DNA of 6,286 nucleotides from CAZSAL01 sp964604825 (GTDB lineage Bacteria; Elusimicrobiota; Elusimicrobia; 2-01-FULL-59-12), in contig CAZSAL010000081.1 of assembly GCA_964604825.1 (NCBI GenBank), positions 1 through 6,286 on the forward strand, read 5' to 3'. The position numbers and the translations under genes were made by a program. This document shows, in pieces, positions 1-6,144 of the stretch (positions within the stretch are counted from its first letter, which is position 1; each line of letters begins with the position of its first letter). The notes under the pieces were generated by a model that had not been told where the DNA came from, ran no database searches, and saw only the letters and a list, made by a program, of their open reading frames with translations.

Positions 1-131
1 AACCACGATGGATCCCCCGCTGACGACCGCGGAGGATGACGGCGGGGGGGGGGCCCACGTCGTGAAGGTATTCAGGTACACTTTTATAGGGCCCGTTTTT
101 TCCCGACCAAGGCGCATATGTTCTGGCGGAA
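1..131. other. Intergenic or window-edge region left of the nucleotidyltransferase gene
   Basis: This stretch lies downstream of the last gene of the minus-strand cluster. It holds a run of ten G at 44-53, two GGGCCC palindromes (51-56 and 89-94) and a hairpin at 12-37 that resembles the repeats flanking smc. I see no stem followed by a T-tract on the minus strand, so no clear intrinsic terminator for the operon. A minus-strand frame opens at ATG 117 and stays open to the window edge (38 residues). It has no Shine-Dalgarno, runs through the C homopolymer as poly-proline and contains the hairpin, so I do not call it a gene. Confidence 0.6.
9..41 (-). repeat. Divergent, inverted copy (C) of the hairpin repeat, first hairpin only
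   Basis: The outer ends TGGATCC and GGATGAC match the reverse complement of the first hairpin of copy A (2454-2484), so this copy is inverted relative to copies A and B. The stem pairs 12-20 with 29-37 around an 8-nt loop. Its single imperfect pair, C16 against A33, becomes G-U if the minus strand is transcribed. The second hairpin of the element would fall beyond the left edge of the window, so it cannot be checked here. The identification rests on hand alignment with one or two short gaps. Confidence 0.6.
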
Positions 132-860
132 TTATTTTGTCTGCAGGTATTTTTCTACTTTGGCGAGAATTATCAGGTAATGTTCGGTGATGTCGTCAAG
201 GTTGTCGCGGGAGCGACGGAAGCGCAGTTCGGTAAGCCTCTCAAGAAGGCTCGGATCAAAACCCGCCTGCTGGCCAAGGTATTCGATAGCTTCAAAGCGG
301 TTGAGATGCACTTTATCCATATCAAGCCTCGCAATGCTGCGGAAGATCGCGCGGGCGCTCGAGATGGATTCCGCTATAAGACGCCGCAATTGAGCGGAAT
401 TGTCATGCGCAAGCGCAAGGCGCTGCCTGATTTTGAGCTGAAGGAGCGCCAGTTCATGGATGCACTGGCTTTTCAAGTGTACGCGGTCAACGGCAAGTTC
501 CGTGAGAGGATTATCGCCGAAGAGGACTTTATGGTGATCGAGCATGTCGAGGAATTCAATCGGAAACGAACGCGCGAAATGAGGAAGCTCGCCGGCTTCC
601 ACCAGTACGGGCATGGTATGTCCTTTTTTCATCCAGGAATCCAGGGGTTTTTTGAGAAGGCGTAAAACCTCTAGGCGCATATCTTTGATAATAATCAGGA
701 CGTTCAGGTCGGAATGTTCCTTATGAAAATCACCGCTGGCCATGGAGCCGAAAAGCGTAACGCTTTTCAACCCGCTGCCAAGAGCTTTTTTCAGCGATTC
801 AACCAGCTGTGATAAATCTTCTTCCGGAGATGACCTTCGCCTCCAAAACATAATGCCCAT
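132..860 (-). CDS. Nucleotidyltransferase-domain protein (DNA polymerase beta-like fold) with C-terminal helical domain
   Basis: A 242-residue protein. Residues 14-60 form the start of a Pol-beta-type nucleotidyltransferase domain: helix, then VTLFGSMASGD with the nucleotide-binding Gly38-Ser39, then HSDLNVLIIIKD. Family members usually carry Asp-x-Asp after that Ser; here the motif is Asp51-Leu-Asn53, so the second metal ligand is replaced. The strand MPVLVEAGEL (83-92) could supply a third carboxylate, Glu88 or Glu91. Residues about 125-240 are mostly helical and resemble the four-helix partner domains found after such domains; an R-x4-H (Arg147 to His152) is present but is not clearly the HEPN motif. 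No signal peptide, so cytoplasmic. The ATG at 858-860 is chosen because AGGAGG lies 8 nt upstream and it follows the preceding stop by 1 nt (TAG-A-ATG), implying translational coupling. A second ATG three codons in is less well placed. The substrate is unknown; catalysis may be altered. Confidence 0.85.
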   Translation of the reverse strand: MGIMFWRRRSSPEEDLSQLVESLKKALGSGLKSVTLFGSMASGDFHKEHSDLNVLIIIKDMRLEVLRLLKKPLDSWMKKGHTMPVLVEAGELPHFARSFPIEFLDMLDHHKVLFGDNPLTELAVDRVHLKSQCIHELALLQLKIRQRLALAHDNSAQLRRLIAESISSARAIFRSIARLDMDKVHLNRFEAIEYLGQQAGFDPSLLERLTELRFRRSRDNLDDITEHYLIILAKVEKYLQTK

Positions 861-861
861 T

Positions 862-1695
862 CTACCAGCCTCCTGAGGCTCCGCCGCCTCCGCTCATCCC
901 TCCGCCAAACCCGCCGAATCCGCCGCCTCCTCCGAATCCGCCGAACCCGCCGCCTCCCCAGCCGCCGTAATACATTCCCGAGCCAAGTATGCCGCGCGAT
1001 TTCCAACGCAGCCCGTCTCCGATAAGTCCGAGCGGCAGCATCACCAGAGCTGCAAATCCCCATAATCCTGGAAAATGTGGAACCACGAATAAAAACAGCA
1101 GGATAAGCGCTATCAGCGTGAAAGGCAAAATGTAAAAAGCGCCAAAAAGAACCGCCATCAGCGCCCCACTTAAATGAAAACGGTTTTTTGACGGGGCAGT
1201 TCCCGTTACCGGTTGGTCTCCCAGCTGCTGCCGGATGGCCAGCAGAGCGGATTCTATACCGCCCGCGTAATCCGCATTCTTGAAATAAGGAACCATAAGC
1301 GTGCGTATGATGTCCCCGCAAAATCCGTCTGTAAGTATCGGCTCCAGCCCGTACCCAACTTCGATGCGGACCTTGTGTTCGGCAGGAGCTATAAGGATCA
1401 GCACGCCGTTATTTTTTCCTTTTTCCCCCACGCCCCATTGCGTAAAAACGCCGTTTGCGAAATTTTCCACAGTATCGCCGTTGAGAGAGGGCACTGTCAT
1501 AACGGCAATCTCGTTGGAAGTCTTTGCCTGGAACTGGGACAGCTCATTTTCAATGCGATGGCGGCCGGATTCATCGAGAATTCCGGCCAGGTCGGTAACA
1601 TATCCCAGAGGAGCGGGGTGTTTGGACGCGGCCTGGAGAGAGGCAAAAATCAAAAAAGGAAATACGAAAACAATAAGGCGGCGACACGAGGACAT
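862..1695 (-). CDS. ygcG: TPM-domain (YgcG-like) membrane protein with glycine-rich tail
   Basis: A 277-residue exported protein. Residues 1-23 form a signal peptide: basic SCRR, hydrophobic LIVFVFPFLIFASL, then a small-residue region LQAAS. There is no lipobox Cys. Residues about 30-160 are a TPM domain, recognised from YVTDLAGIL, the segment WGVGEKGKNNGVLILIAP, and RIEVGYGLEPILTD. Two hydrophobic segments follow (about 176-206 and 210-228), then a tail (238-277) made almost entirely of Gly with Phe and Trp, ending GGW. The TPM domain should face the outside of the cytoplasmic membrane. TPM proteins are linked to membrane protein quality control (the plant homologue TLP18.3 repairs photosystem II and has phosphatase activity); the bacterial role is unsettled. 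The start ATG lies 9 nt after the glycosyltransferase stop; upstream TTAAGAT is only a weak Shine-Dalgarno. LemA, a frequent neighbour of this family, is not in the window. Confidence 0.9.
   Translation of the reverse strand: MSSCRRLIVFVFPFLIFASLQAASKHPAPLGYVTDLAGILDESGRHRIENELSQFQAKTSNEIAVMTVPSLNGDTVENFANGVFTQWGVGEKGKNNGVLILIAPAEHKVRIEVGYGLEPILTDGFCGDIIRTLMVPYFKNADYAGGIESALLAIRQQLGDQPVTGTAPSKNRFHLSGALMAVLFGAFYILPFTLIALILLFLFVVPHFPGLWGFAALVMLPLGLIGDGLRWKSRGILGSGMYYGGWGGGGFGGFGGGGGFGGFGGGMSGGGGASGGW
865..987 (-). repeat. Low-complexity GGN codon tract encoding the glycine-rich tail
   Basis: This DNA is a near-continuous run of glycine codons with interspersed TTC and ATG. It encodes two similar blocks of the form FGGFGGGGG and FGGFGGG. 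Such tails are common at the C-terminus of TPM-domain proteins. The repetitive codons make the tract prone to length change by slippage, so its exact length may vary between strains or be wrong in an assembly. Confidence 0.7.
869..874 (-). promoter_or_regulatory. Ribosome binding site of the nucleotidyltransferase gene, inside the TPM gene tail
   Basis: The minus strand reads AGGAGG, 8 nt before the ATG at 860. It overlaps the Gly-Gly codons near the end of the upstream gene, whose TAG stop falls between this site and the ATG. It decides the choice of the first ATG over the one three codons later, and supports coupled translation of the two genes. Confidence 0.85.
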
Positions 1696-1704
1696 ATCTT
1701 AATT

Positions 1705-2445
1705 TTAGTTTAGTTTTTGCTGGCGTTGCCTGTCCTGCATGACTTTCCACATGAATACAGGAAGGTCTTTGATGCGTTGGATGCGCCAGGGTTCCTGCAG
1801 GGTGCGGAATGCCCATTCAATTCCCATGCGGCGTATCCATTTGGGAGCGCGGTGGAGATCGCCGGCCAGGACGTCGAAGCTGCCGCCTACGCCCATGACA
1901 ACCTGTGCGCCAAAGTATTGGAGGTTGCACGCGATCCATTTTTCCTGCCGCGGCACATCCATTCCCACAAATAATATGGATGGATGTGTCATATTAATAT
2001 CAGTCAGAATTGCCTGTTCGTTTTCTTTTGAAAAATAACCGTGATGCGTTCCTGCCAGGCGCAGGCCGGGGTAAAGACGCTTGAGGTTTTCCCCTGCGCG
2101 GTACGCGGTACCGGGTTTTGCGCCCAGAAGATATATTGGATGCCCGGATTTTGCAGCCCAGCAGCATAACGCCGCAAAAAGGTCTATTCCCGGGATAAAT
2201 CCGTTTAGCGGTTGTTTCTGCCTGCGGCTTGCCCATGAGACTCCCCAGGATTCCGGGACTACAAGAGAGGCTTTTTCGATTATATTTGCCAGTTCAAGGT
2301 CTTTTTCTGCGGCTAGCAACATCAGGGTGTTGGCTGTAACTATCTGATTACAGGCGGAAGACCGGACGAATTTTTGAATTAAGGCAAGAACTTCATTAAA
2401 GGTAACGTTATCAATCCTGCGCCGGAGGATACGTATGTGATTCAT
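1705..2445 (-). CDS. WecG/TagA/CpsF-family glycosyltransferase
   Basis: A 246-residue member of the family (GT26) that transfers a sugar such as N-acetylmannosamine or its uronic acid from a UDP donor to an undecaprenyl-linked acceptor on the inner face of the membrane, in teichoic acid, enterobacterial common antigen or capsule synthesis. Visible family features are IVTANTLML (35-43), the region VVPESWGVSWASR (62-74), PIYLLGAKPGTA (103-114), the yPgLrlaGthhGyF stretch (125-138), VGMDVPRQEKWI (160-171), GVGGSFDVLAGDLHRAP (185-201) and IEWAFRTLQEPWRIQR (209-224). The C-terminal basic and aromatic segment is the part that contacts the membrane in TagA. The usual PDG aspartate, proposed catalytic base in TagA, is Glu65 here. 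Length is typical. The ATG has an in-frame TGA four codons upstream but no Shine-Dalgarno, and a repeat hairpin ends 11 nt before it. Exact substrates cannot be told, and no other polymer-synthesis gene is in view. Confidence 0.92.
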   Translation of the reverse strand: MNHIRILRRRIDNVTFNEVLALIQKFVRSSACNQIVTANTLMLLAAEKDLELANIIEKASLVVPESWGVSWASRRQKQPLNGFIPGIDLFAALCCWAAKSGHPIYLLGAKPGTAYRAGENLKRLYPGLRLAGTHHGYFSKENEQAILTDINMTHPSILFVGMDVPRQEKWIACNLQYFGAQVVMGVGGSFDVLAGDLHRAPKWIRRMGIEWAFRTLQEPWRIQRIKDLPVFMWKVMQDRQRQQKLN

Positions 2446-2453
2446 AACTGTTT

Positions 2454-2536
2454 GTCATCCCCGCACGTAGTAAGCGGGGATCCAGAATTCTCTATTAACA
2501 AAGCTGGGCCCCCGATTACGGATCTCGAGGGCGACG
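2454..2536 (-). repeat. Two-hairpin dispersed repeat, copy A (smc to glycosyltransferase gap)
   Basis: Hairpin 1 pairs ATCCCCGC (2457-2464) with GCGGGGAT (2474-2481) around a 9-nt loop. Hairpin 2 pairs 2508-2515 with 2525-2532, also with a 9-nt loop; its one mismatch (C2512, A2528) is a G-U pair in minus-strand RNA. A 26-nt linker carries TCTATTAACAA, identical in copy B. By hand alignment the two copies match at about 67 of 84 positions. The copy occupies nearly all of the 97 nt between smc and the next gene. Hairpin 2 lies shortly after the smc stop and could protect the mRNA 3' end, but it lacks the following U-tract of an intrinsic terminator. Confidence 0.85.
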
Positions 2537-2542
2537 CACACA

Positions 2543-5500
2543 TCAAACGGCAGCAGCCTCTTGAACTTCTTCCCGGCCCTGCAGCTTCACGGAAATGAGG
2601 CTTGAGATGCCCAAGTCGGCCATGGTGACTCCGTAAAGAACATTGGCAAGCTCCATGGTCCGCTTGTTGTGCGTGATGACTATGAACTGCGTGTTTTGCG
2701 CGAAGGCCTTAACCATTTCCAGAAACCTGCCCACATTGGCTTCATCCAGAGGAGCGTCGACTTCGTCGAGCAGGCAGAAAGGGCTGGGTTTGACGAGGAA
2801 AAAGGCAAAGAGTAGAGCAATGGCGGTCATTGCCTTTTCTCCGCCGGAAAGAAGCGCTATGTTCTGCAGCTTCTTCCCCGGAGGCTGCGCTACGATATCG
2901 ATTCCGGTTTCAAGCAGGTTGTGTTCGTCCGTCAGCACCAGGTCCGCTTCGCCGCCCTGGAAAAGCTGCTGATAGAGGTTTTTGAAATTCTGCCTGACCT
3001 GTTCATAAGTCGTTTTGAAATGCTCCCGCGTTGTGGCGTTGATTTTTTGAATGGCCTGGTAAAGATCGTCCTTCGCCTTAAGAAGGTCCTGCTGCTGGGT
3101 CAGAAGGAAATGGTAGCGTTCTTCAAGCTGCGCGTGTTCCTCAGGCGCCGCAAGGTTCACAGGTCCGAGGCTTTCCAGACGGCGTTTTATGCGCGCCAGT
3201 TCATCGGGATTAGCCTGGACCTCCTTATAGTGCGCGGACGCTTCCTCAACGGATAGCTGATGAGATTCCTTCAGGGTTGTCTGGAGGTGGCTGCGCTCCT
3301 GATCAAGGGAACGTACTTGGAATTCCGCCTCCTGCGCCCTGGTCTGCGCTTCGGCAAGCGCTTCCCTCCGTCCGGAAAGTTCCTGCTCTCTGCGGCGCAG
3401 GGTTTCCTGCACCTGCCGGCGCTCGGCTGTGAGGCTGTTCAGCGTAGACTGCTGATTTTCCCTGGAGGCGCGCAGCGTTTCCAGCAGGGCGGTGCGTTCC
3501 GCCTGCAGTGCGCCGAGCTGAGATATGCGCTGATCATTCTCTGCGAATTGAGTCTCAGCGGATTTGATGCGCTGCCCGAGTGAGGTAATTTCGGCCTCCG
3601 CGTTCTGCGCGTCCCGTTCCATTCCGTTCAAGCGCTCGCGCGACGTTTCAGCGTCAACTCTTAGCTGAGAAACCACTTCCTGGTGCGCCTGTATCGACTG
3701 CCGCAGAGCCTGAAGGGAAGAGTCCTGCTCGTGCATGGACTGCTGCAGAGATTTTTCTTCAGCCTCCATTTCATGGAGAAGGGTTTCTTCTTTCTGCAGC
3801 GCAGCCTGCGTATTTTGAATTGTCTGCTGCAGATCGGCTATTTCCCTCTGAATGATCTGTTCTTCGGAAAGGATCATTTTGTGATCCTCACGCAGCCTGC
3901 TCAGCGATTCCTGCTGCACCTGGAAAGATACCTGGAGGTTCGATAATTCTGCCTGAAGTGGCGCGCGTTCCTCATCCCGGCCCGCCATCGCGGTTTTGAC
4001 GCCGTCTCGGGCGCTTTGCGTGGCCTCAAGGGTCTCTTTCAGGACGATGATTTCCTGCAGCAGACGGCCAAGGTCGGAAGGTTTTGCCTGGTAGCTGTCG
4101 ACAAGAGGATCGGCTCCGCCCCGGATCAGGCTTTCTTCAAAAATGGTGGCTCCGACATAGAAGGTGTTGCCGATAAGATAATCCAGAACAGGGCGGAATT
4201 TCTCTTCGCATTCCACATCCTGGGCGATGGTACGGTTGCCTTGAGCAGCTTCCGGGGCAAGATGCCCGTTCTGCACCAGCCGGTCAAGAACCAGGAAAGT
4301 GGCCCAGCCCTTTCTTTCGTCTGATAAAAACCGTATAGCTGCCTGCGCGTCATTCAGGGAATCAGCCACAAAATAATCGGCGCGGTCTCCCAGAGCGCGG
4401 TCCAGCAGGCGCTGGTAAGGCTCGGAAGTCCGGAAGAGCGTTCCCACCGGGCCATACACTCCCGGCACGGCATTTTGTCTGAGCGCCTCGGACGCCAGCG
4501 CCACGGGATCCTGGCTGAGCCAGCGTTCCAGGGAAATTTTTTCAGCTTCAAGCCGCGCCAAACGCTCCTTTGACGACTGGATCGTCTGCTCCATGTCCAG
4601 CAGCTTTTCACCGTCGATTTTCTGGGCTTCGTCCAGGGAAACAAGCGATTGTTCAATAACCGTGAGCCGGGAAAGGGATTCGGCAACCTGTTTTTCCTGC
4701 TCGACAATCTGCCCGGCGAGAGGCTCGCGCCGCTGAAGAGCTTTTTCCAGCTCGCGATTCTTGGATTTTACGGCTTCGTCATTGCGGATTGAGAAGGAGG
4801 TCAGACGGACGTTTTCATTACGATGATGGCTGATCATCCGCGCCAGTTCGAGAATCCGATTTTTAGATTCCTGAAGCTTTTTCTGCAGAACGGAACAGGC
4901 TTCGATTTCGCTTTGACCTTTGTTCGATTCCTCCTGATACGTTGCATTTTTTAACTCGAAAACAGCTTTCAGTTCTTCGAGTTCTTTTGCCCGGCTGACA
5001 TGCCGGTTCTGGCGTTCCGCAAGCGTGCTGCTCAATTGGTGAATTTCATCCTGCAGCCGGACCTGAGCGGTCTTAAGCTCGCCTTCACGCTCCTGGGCGG
5101 CAATACACTCGGCGTCGTTTCTGGCTATATCGCTTTCCATCTGCGAACTTTCGCGCTGAAGATCAAGCACGCGTTGTTCCAGCGTTTCCGCGGATTTTCG
5201 TTCATCGGCTATAGCCGTTTCTTCCTGCGCAAGCTCCTCTTTTAACTGCGCGAGCCGCTGGCTTTCTTCTTGATGCCGCGACTGAGTCTCCTGGCAGTGG
5301 GCCTCAAGATTATTCAGGGAGTGCAGGATACCAGCAATATCAAGGGTTCGCATCTCTTCCTGCAGTTTCTGATGCGTGCGCGCTTTGCGTACGGCGGAAT
5401 CCAGTGCGTCAATCTGCTGTTTATAAATGGCGAGAGAATCGTTCAGACGGAGCATGTCCTGCTCGACTTTCCCCAGTCGGCGCAGGGCTTCCTCGCGGCG

Positions 5501-6016
5501 GACTTTATATTTCGATACGCCTGCAGCTTCTTCAAACAGTTCGCGCCGCTCTTCAGGTTTTGATGAGAGAATAAATTCGATTTTACCCTGAGCCAGGACG
5601 TAATAACCCTCGCTCCCGATACCGGTATCCAGAAACAGGTCGCGAATGTCTTTCAGGCGGCACTGCGTTTTGTTTATGGAATATTCCGATTCTCCGGAGC
5701 GGAAAAGCCTGCGGCATACGGACACTTCGCTGTAATCGATGTTTATCTGGTGAGAGGCATTGTCAAACGTCAGAGATACTTCGGAAAGCCCCTGCGCCGG
5801 ACGGTTGGCCGTGCCGTTAAAAATGACATCGAGCATCTGCTGGCTGCGCAGAGTTTTTGCGGACATTTCGCCGAGAGCCCAGCGGATTGCATCGGAAATG
5901 TTTGATTTGCCGCATCCGTTCGGCCCCACAATAGCCGTAACACCCGGCTCGAACTCGATGCGGGTTTTATCTGCGAAGGATTTAAATCCAACCATCTCCA
6001 GGCGTTTAAGTCGCAC
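2543..6016 (-). CDS. smc: Chromosome segregation ATPase SMC
   Basis: A 1157-residue SMC protein, the ATPase core of the complex that with ScpA and ScpB organises and segregates the chromosome. The N-terminal head has Walker A GPNGCGKSN (31-39), the R-loop region around 50-60 and the Q-loop in YVLAQGKIEFIL (Gln143), followed by EERRELFEEAAGVSKYK. Coiled coils run from about 170 to 500 and 640 to 1000. The hinge starts near PGVYGPVGTLF (517-527). The C-terminal head has signature LSGGEKAMTA (1056-1065), Walker B CLLDEVDAPLDEAN (Asp1084, Glu1085) and the switch His1116 in VITHNKRTMELA. The start is GTG 6014-6016, giving RLKRLEMVGFKSFADKT as in other SMCs, with AGGAG 7 nt upstream. The hinge end appears about 23 residues short: the usual TldG...pGG segment is missing and only one GG (632-633) remains. 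Total length is correspondingly below the usual ~1180. No scpA or scpB is in the window. Confidence 0.98.
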   Translation of the reverse strand: MRLKRLEMVGFKSFADKTRIEFEPGVTAIVGPNGCGKSNISDAIRWALGEMSAKTLRSQQMLDVIFNGTANRPAQGLSEVSLTFDNASHQINIDYSEVSVCRRLFRSGESEYSINKTQCRLKDIRDLFLDTGIGSEGYYVLAQGKIEFILSSKPEERRELFEEAAGVSKYKVRREEALRRLGKVEQDMLRLNDSLAIYKQQIDALDSAVRKARTHQKLQEEMRTLDIAGILHSLNNLEAHCQETQSRHQEESQRLAQLKEELAQEETAIADERKSAETLEQRVLDLQRESSQMESDIARNDAECIAAQEREGELKTAQVRLQDEIHQLSSTLAERQNRHVSRAKELEELKAVFELKNATYQEESNKGQSEIEACSVLQKKLQESKNRILELARMISHHRNENVRLTSFSIRNDEAVKSKNRELEKALQRREPLAGQIVEQEKQVAESLSRLTVIEQSLVSLDEAQKIDGEKLLDMEQTIQSSKERLARLEAEKISLERWLSQDPVALASEALRQNAVPGVYGPVGTLFRTSEPYQRLLDRALGDRADYFVADSLNDAQAAIRFLSDERKGWATFLVLDRLVQNGHLAPEAAQGNRTIAQDVECEEKFRPVLDYLIGNTFYVGATIFEESLIRGGADPLVDSYQAKPSDLGRLLQEIIVLKETLEATQSARDGVKTAMAGRDEERAPLQAELSNLQVSFQVQQESLSRLREDHKMILSEEQIIQREIADLQQTIQNTQAALQKEETLLHEMEAEEKSLQQSMHEQDSSLQALRQSIQAHQEVVSQLRVDAETSRERLNGMERDAQNAEAEITSLGQRIKSAETQFAENDQRISQLGALQAERTALLETLRASRENQQSTLNSLTAERRQVQETLRRREQELSGRREALAEAQTRAQEAEFQVRSLDQERSHLQTTLKESHQLSVEEASAHYKEVQANPDELARIKRRLESLGPVNLAAPEEHAQLEERYHFLLTQQQDLLKAKDDLYQAIQKINATTREHFKTTYEQVRQNFKNLYQQLFQGGEADLVLTDEHNLLETGIDIVAQPPGKKLQNIALLSGGEKAMTAIALLFAFFLVKPSPFCLLDEVDAPLDEANVGRFLEMVKAFAQNTQFIVITHNKRTMELANVLYGVTMADLGISSLISVKLQGREEVQEAAAV

Positions 6017-6023
6017 AATGGCT

Positions 6024-6028
6024 CTCCT
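6024..6028 (-). promoter_or_regulatory. Ribosome binding site of smc
   Basis: The minus strand reads AGGAG within AAAAGGAGAG, 7 nt before GTG 6016. No ATG in frame lies near it, and the GTG gives the canonical SMC N-terminus, so this site supports the GTG start. It lies about 10 nt downstream of the first hairpin of repeat copy B. Confidence 0.85.
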
Positions 6029-6035
6029 TTTCGCT

Positions 6036-6119
6036 GTTATTCCCGCATGCAGTAAGCGGGAATCCAGATGTTTCTATTAACAAGACTTGACCCCCCGATT
6101 ACGAATTTCGGGGGAGACG
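6036..6119 (-). repeat. Two-hairpin dispersed repeat, copy B (smc leader)
   Basis: Hairpin 1 pairs ATTCCCGC (6039-6046) with GCGGGAAT (6056-6063), loop 9 nt. Hairpin 2 pairs CCCCCGA (6092-6098) with TCGGGGG (6108-6114), loop 9 nt; C6091 and A6115 could add a G-U pair in minus-strand RNA, and TTGAC (6087-6091) and GTCAA (6119-6123) could add an outer helix. Relative to copy A, one stem pair has changed from C-G to T-A on both sides. The copy lies in the same orientation as copy A and sits between the candidate promoter and the ribosome binding site of smc, so it would be transcribed in the leader. Confidence 0.85.
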
Positions 6120-6144
6120 TCAACGGGCCGAAATGTCGACGAAA

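Noticed and set aside
1..117. Minus-strand frame open from ATG 117 to the window edge, beginning MRLGREKTGPIKVYLNTF
   Set aside because: The KVYLNTF string faintly recalls the start of MiaB-like methylthiotransferases, but the expected Cys motif does not follow; poly-proline from the C homopolymer and the repeat hairpin do. No Shine-Dalgarno is present. It could be revived if the sequence to the left shows a continuing gene.
145..165. R-x4-H in the nucleotidyltransferase helical domain (Arg147 to His152; antisense toxin pair of the MNT-HEPN type)
   Set aside because: The R-x4-H (at nucleotides 405-422) is in an early helix, lacks the usual polar residue after Arg, and the two domains are fused in one chain beside housekeeping-like genes, so a toxin-antitoxin reading is not supported.
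180..665. 161-codon plus-strand frame antisense to the nucleotidyltransferase gene
   Set aside because: It overlaps a well-supported gene on the other strand, has no ribosome binding site or recognisable domain, and is explained by codon bias of the real gene.
2508..2532. Hairpin 2 of copy A as an intrinsic terminator of smc
   Set aside because: The stem is strong, but on the minus strand it is followed by CCAGCTTTGTTAAT and not by a T-tract, and the same hairpin occurs upstream of smc where a terminator would make no sense.
4126..4353. Frameshift as the cause of the short SMC hinge
   Set aside because: The frame is continuous through the region, and the other two minus-strand frames meet stops within the expected missing segment without encoding the TldG...GG motif.
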